Shown here: in pieces, positions 58,971-64,000 of the stretch | Layout of the letters: each line of letters begins with the position of its first letter | How positions within the stretch are numbered: position 1 is the first letter of the stretch | NCBI GenBank assembly: GCA_037952775.1 | Contig: JBANAY010000004.1 | Location: 9,300,001-9,364,000 of the forward strand | Origin: Clonostachys chloroleuca | Taxonomy: Eukaryota; Ascomycota; Sordariomycetes; Hypocreales; Bionectriaceae | DNA: 64,000 bases | Direction of reading: 5' to 3' | Notes under the pieces: generated by a model | Told to the model about the DNA's origin: nothing | What the model saw: the letters and a program-made list of their open reading frames with translations, nothing else | Database searches by the model: none | Made by a program: the position numbers and the translations under genes

Positions 58971-61220
58971 GTAGCGTTGAAAACGCTCGTTGCGCTCGGC
59001 GAGAGTGATTGGCTGCATTTTCGAGTCCATGTGCATTGGCAGCTCCGGCTCTCCCTCGTCGCCGTCTACTCCATCGTTGAACGAGTGCAGCGTGCAGGTC
59101 CCGTTAGCTAGGTCGTGCCCGTTCCAGGCGGATGCTGCGCCAAATAGTTAGGACATGATCCGTTTGGTAGGCGGTGTTATATGACAACTGGAGATGCGCA
59201 GAGAGGAACTTACCAACTATCATAGGGGCGTGCGGGTGCCAGCTGGCGTCACGTACGCAGCTATTCCAAAACCGGCCGCGGTAGTAACCTTCCGTTGGCT
59301 TCAAGCACTTGGTTGCTTCGCTCACGTTGATGACGCTAGCTATAGTGGCGTCGATGTTGTAGATGTAAACCTTCCCGTCGCTGCTGCCAGTATACACGTA
59401 GCGCGAGTTTGTCGAGTTTGGCGGGGAGAAGTGGCATCGAATGAGCGTATTGAGCACCCTATGCCCACGGAAGGTGACGACGGAGTTGTCGTGCGGGTGA
59501 ACATCCCAGTCGTCATCGGAGTAGTGACCGGAACGATAGTCAAACCCGCTGAATCGGGAGACAGCGCTCGGATCCAGGCCGCGGAACCGGTCGGTCGACA
59601 TCATCATGCGGAGATCCCATAATTTCATGCTTTGGTCCTTACCGTTACTCAGAATGTATCGTCCATCTCCTTTGCTGTCGATGTATGTCAGGCCCTCGGT
59701 GTGTCCCAGGAAGACGCCGGCCTCGCGGCCGTCGCCCATGCTACGGCGGTCCCACACCTTGAGGGTCGAGTCGTCAGACCCCGAGTAGATGATGTGCGGG
59801 GAGGACTCGTCGGCGAAGCAGACAGCGTTGACGTCGTCCTCGTGGCCGCGCACCTGGTGGAGCACGCGCCGGGACTCGATGTCGTAGACGACGATGGCGT
59901 TGCGGTTCGTGCCTGCGACCAGCTCCCGACCGTCCCCCGAGAACCTGACCGACCAGATGCCGCCGAACCCGCCGCCCCAGTAGTCCTGGGTGTCGCTGGT
60001 CCCGCCGCTGAGATCGAGGGCATACGGGTCTCCGGTGTCGTTGATGTCCGTGGGGGCAATAGCCACCAGGCTTGTAATTGACGTATACGCCAGCCATTTA
60101 TTGTCCTTGCTCAACGAGGCATCTGTGAGAGTCCACCGTCCCCAGGGATGGGTGACCGTCTTGTAGTGCCTCCAGTTGTACGGGCACGAGGTGTCATACA
60201 TGCGGACCTTGTAGTCCTTGCCGCATGCGAAGAAGAAGTTGCCGTCGGCGGAGTATTGTCCGGAGTAGACGGGCTCTTCATAGTGAATTATCATATCAGC
60301 CTTGTTACCAGACGGAACAAGAGACTATTGCTTCCTTAGTATAGTACACACCCGGCGGGAGGACCGCGAGGCAGCGGCCACTTACCTGGGTGATGAGATC
60401 ATTATTCCGCCTGCGGTCATCGTAGCTTCCGAGGCCAAGCTCGCGCTCCAGCAGCCGCCTCTGGATGGACTTATTCATCCGCCGGTTGTAGTTCATCTCA
60501 ATATTATTGGTTCCGAACTGGCCGGAGAACATCAACTTAGTGCCCGCCTCGCTCGGCACCTTGGGAAACCTGTTGGGATCTTTGGGAGGCCGGCTGCGGA
60601 ACCTGGGAAACCTATGCCAAGGTGTGCCACGGGCGACATTAACAGTTGTGGTGACAGCCCTCAAGTTTGACCGGCGAAGGAACTCGAGAATCTGCTCTCG
60701 AGTGTAGGGTACTCCCCGAGCTGCCAGGAGATGAGAGTTAGCTTTGCTACATTCGACGGTATATGCCAGCTGAGCCAGCTGAGATAGGCGGAACAAGGCT
60801 GTGTTACTGACCATCAAGTAGGCTCAAGAGCAGTTCCGTCCCGTCAGCGACGTCAAGTTCTTCATCCAAATCCTCGTCCTCATCTTCGTCATCATCCCCA
60901 TCTCCATGTTCATCATCCCCTTCCCCGTCCTCATCCTCATCCTCATCCTCATCACCTCCGGTGGCGAGCCAATCAGTCTGGTCCATAAACTCATCGTGCT
61001 CGTCACCCTCATCAAGCTCCTCGTGGGCATCAAGAAAATGATCATCCTCATTACTCTCCGAGGGCTCATACTGGTCATCAGAGCCATCGTCATCATCTTG
61101 CTGCTCGAAGGGGTCGAGCTCATTGTACCAAAGAGAGCCCGTGGGGTTAGCCGGCCCTTGTTCCTCCGATGTATCACCATGACTGGCACTTCCGCCTGGG
61201 TCCCCAGAAGGAGCGCTCAT
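58959..61220 (-). CDS. WD40 protein of the DCAF11/WDR23 (LEC14B) family
   Basis: A substrate receptor-type beta-propeller, likely an adaptor of a CUL4-DDB1 ubiquitin ligase, 668 aa. Exons are 61220-60812, 60720-60386, 60300-59214 and 59134-58959. The N-terminus is very acidic (long D/E runs with QTDWLATGG). A basic linker follows (GVPYTREQILEFLRRSN, NRRMNKSIQRRLLERELG), then seven WD-type repeats: IIHYEEPVYSGQYSADG, IWSVRFSGDGRE, VRGHEDDVNAVCFADE, LGHTEGLTYIDSKGDGRY, SMKLWDLR, FRGHRVLNTLIRCHFSP, and a final blade split by intron 3, which gives HPHAPMIVASAWNG. LKVWDRR and KLWDLR are WDxR motifs that bind DDB1. In animals this family controls Nrf2/SKN-1 stability; the fungal substrate is unknown. 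Confidence 0.93.
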
Positions 61221-62885
61221 GGTTGTGGCAACCAAGGCTTCAAGATGGGTAGACGAGTGCTTAGGCCTACAATGTGCAGTATGTGGGGATCCGATTCAGC
61301 TCTCAACAGCGATGAACCTGGCGGCGAAGTCGGAAGTTTGGGGATTATTGATGAGGGGTTCTAATCTGAGATCAATCACGGGAAATACAGAAGAAATAGG
61401 CGATTTTGAGTACAGATTAAATGAAAGGGAAAGAGCGACCAAAGCGGTCGGATACTGGATTGATACTGAGTAGAGATAGAAGGTTCGTGACGACATGAGA
61501 CTCATGAGCTATTGGCTCAGGCAGTGGCTGTTAGCGAGGAAGGTGCGACCTGCCGCAAGAGCACTAACATGCATTGTAGTTGATTATACAGCGAGGAGCC
61601 CTCCGACGCTGGAGACAACGGAGATAAGCGATTTGCACTCGTACGTCCATACCAAGCCAGCTTCCGATTATCTACCCAAATAGAATCCATATAGCTTCGC
61701 GTGAAAGACGATTCAATGGAATTGATAATACACCAATCAGTCCCTACCTATATTATCTTATCTGCCTCGTATTTGTCGAAGGAGTGACACCTGCCACGGC
61801 TTGCGCTGGAAGTGTCCCCAAGTCTGGTGATGTAAGCAGCATCTGTGCATCATGATTGGACAATAGACCCCTATTGCTGAACAGTGGCTGAGATCCTAGC
61901 GCTAGTCCTTCAGTGGCGGGTGACATGAAGCATAATACACCGACCCTGCATTCCAATACAATACGAAAGCAATGGGAAAAACACATAGAAGATTATCATG
62001 ATCAGAATATAATGCTTCTTTCCTGACTGTGCATTTGCGCCATTGTCGACAATCAAAGAATACGAAGTGTGCACAACTTGCACGGAGGCCAGGTGTGGCG
62101 CTTGGTGGCACTTGCCTCCATTTCCTTCTGCCAACCAAACTGCAGGTGTTTCAACCGATTGCAAGCTCCATAAAAACACTATCGAGATCCATGCAAGTAG
62201 AGGGGCGTGCTGCCGGCCAACAAGCAATCATTCGTTGGCGAATCGCCCTCAATAGAGTTGGTTGATTCCGTCCAGCTTGTACTCCAATTGAAGCAATCGC
62301 TGTTTTTCCCTCGGCATCCGCGCCCGCCGCAGCAAGTGCATGCTCGTGGCTTGATATAGGGTACCTCGGTACTTGGAGCACCTGGAGCCCCCGTTCGGTT
62401 CAGCTGGTACCTGTGGGCCCCCTGCAAGCTGTGCTAGGCCCTGTAAGTTGTGCTGGGGACAAGCCACGTCTTGGTGGGCTATGACCTCCTCGAATGCGCG
62501 ACTCCTTAATCACCACTGATCAGGAGGAGGAAAAATCAATCGCCTCCCTGAATACTCTCGCCGTCTTTCTAACTATCTTGGCTCAAGCCGTTCCTTCCAT
62601 TCCACCGGAACTTCCCTTATTCTCGTATTTCAGTCTTGCCGATCGCTCTATTCGCATACGACCTTCTTAATCCACGACCACTCTAGCCTGCCCCATAGCT
62701 TACGTCTTCTTGCTCGCTGGCTGTCATCTTCGCCACGTCAACCCTTTTCTTCCATCGCAAACCGATCATCTGCCGCCGTTCCGTCGCGACGCACGTCTAT
62801 GGTGTTCTAGGAGGGCAATCGTTGCTCATCCATCTTCCCGCCAGCTTTCTCCCCCAGGCACGCGACCTCGTCCTCAATTGCCACC
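61221..62885. promoter_or_regulatory. 1.7 kb divergent promoter region
   Basis: Between the WD40 gene (-) and the GDT1-type gene (+). The right half (62540-62880) is C/T-rich and reads as promoter and leader of the transporter. No gene seen. Confidence 0.45.
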
Positions 62886-64000
62886 ATGAAGTTCCGATCC
62901 CAGCATTCGAGCCTTCTCCTCCTGCTCCTCCCTGCCCTTGCGAGCGCTCTCGCTGCCGAAGCGTCGCCGAGTGTCAATAACATCAACACCCGGCACGATG
63001 TGCCCACCAAGGATGCCCCCGTCGATGGGAAGGATGGGAAGCCCCATCTAGGCCCATTCGTCGAGGCCGACAAGAAGAGGACCAACGACGTGCAGGACCT
63101 GCCCCCGCTCAAGGGACGTCCAGACGACTGGACAAAACATGACGGCCAGGAGATTCCCCAGTCCAACGACGGCGTCATGTTCGACAAAAACCGCGACCGA
63201 CCGGCCAAGGGCAAGACGGGCACCGAGGGTGGTGTCTCTGAGAAGGAGAAGAACCGAAAGGCCCGTGAAGACAAGATCGGCGGAAAGCTACAGCAACAGC
63301 CCGAGTCCCCCAAAGAACAACCTCCTCTGCCTCATAGCGAGGAGCAAAAAATCCAGAGCACGACGCCCAACAAGAAGAAGGATTCGGATTCAAGCAAGAG
63401 TGCCCCTTCTACAGACAAGTCTAAAGACACCACTTACACTGGCCTAGACGTAAGCCCAACCCAGTCTCCAATTGATCGAAACCAGAAGTGCTAACCCCTT
63501 CTCTAGAAGCCCGATGACCTGCCTGACACGCCACACAAGAAGACCCAAACCACGAATAGCGACGATATCGACCTCTCCTCGAAGCCTCCGTCTACCCCCA
63601 ACACCAATTCAAAGATTACCCCCCATGGCGACGAGGAAGATGGCATCATCCAGCCTTTCCATTCCTTTATCCTTTCTCTAACGATGATCCTCTTCTCCGA
63701 GGTTGGAGACAAGACATTCCTGGTTGCGGCGCTGATGGCTATGAAGCATGACCGCATGGTTGTCTTCTCTGCTGCCTTCGGTGCCCTGTTCGTCATGACT
63801 GTCTTGTCTGCCGTCCTTGGCCACACAGTCCCCACGCTGCTCCCGAAGCGCCTGACCAGCCTGGCCGCATCGATTCTCTTCTTCGTCTTCGGCGCCAAGC
63901 TCCTCCACGAAGGCTTGCAGATGGACCCCAACGAGGGTGTCGGTGCTGAGATGAGTGAGGTCGAGCAGGAGCTTGCCATGAAGGAGAAGGAACACCAATC
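62886..64000 (+). CDS. GDT1/TMEM165 family Mn2+/Ca2+ transporter, partial
   Basis: A Golgi or early secretory membrane cation/proton antiporter of the UPF0016 family, cut by the window end. Exons are 62886-63449 and 63507 onward. A signal peptide (FRSQHSSLLLLLLPALASAL) is followed by a long hydrophilic lumenal stretch rich in K, D and P (about 190 residues, longer than in yeast Gdt1). The first catalytic motif EVGDKTFLVAALMAMKHDR (E-x-G-D-K-T) lies on a membrane helix, followed by VVFSAAFGALFVMTVLSAVLG and a third span ending in GAKLLHEGLQM. The second E-x-G-D motif must lie beyond the window. The start context CACCATGA is good. Confidence 0.92.

Overview
The window is nuclear DNA of a filamentous ascomycete (Pezizomycotina, possibly Sordariomycetes; the class is a guess). 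The evidence is short GT-AG introns of about 56-110 bp with CTAAC-like branch sites, three Zn2Cys6 regulators with fungal-specific factor domains, an F-box/ankyrin protein, a PNP-NACHT-ankyrin NLR, and long gene-free spacers. I worked out exon structures by hand from splice consensus, reading frame and family conservation. Except where stated, each one gives an open frame whose length is divisible by three.

Layout. 1-2.4 kb: no convincing gene. 2.4-6.9 kb: a divergent pair, an MFS sugar/quinate-type transporter (-) and an isocitrate/isopropylmalate dehydrogenase family enzyme (+), sharing a 1.7 kb promoter. 7.7-8.8 kb: a pseudogene with two in-frame stops, both one C-to-T step from a sense codon. 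8.8-12.5 kb: empty. 12.5-13.2 kb: an unassigned polytopic membrane protein (+), convergent with a very large NLR-type receptor (-, 13.5-22.7 kb; PNP/nucleosidase domain, NACHT ATPase, about fifty ankyrin repeats, about 3,035 aa). 23.6-24.8 kb: a mitochondrial dicarboxylate carrier with a 25-nt exon. 26.5-28.1 kb: an F-box/ankyrin protein. 28.1-31.9 kb: non-coding, with three tandem degenerate units of about 293 bp. 31.9-42.4 kb: three Zn2Cys6 regulators on the + strand. The first and third carry a one-base frameshift near the 3' end, and the third has a GC-AG intron inside the zinc cluster. 46.3-49.5 kb: a cupin protein and a DHA1-type MFS transporter. 51.3-51.5 kb: a pair of related stem-loops.

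From 52.6 kb the character changes to conserved, closely packed housekeeping genes: a SET-domain lysine methyltransferase (+), a CFIm68/CPSF6-like RNA-binding protein (-), Sec61-gamma/SSS1 (+) with a 6-nt microexon, a DCAF11/WDR23-like WD40 protein (-), and a GDT1-type Mn/Ca transporter (+) cut by the window end.

How the genes fit together. The left 52 kb reads as an accessory compartment of transport, regulation and self/non-self recognition, with several decaying genes. No polyketide synthase, NRPS or terpene synthase backbone is visible, so I do not call a biosynthetic cluster. The strongest candidate for new biology is the PNP-NACHT-ANK receptor. A 57-nt in-phase intron containing a stop lies exactly at its effector/NACHT junction, and its sensor is a long array of similar ankyrin repeats.
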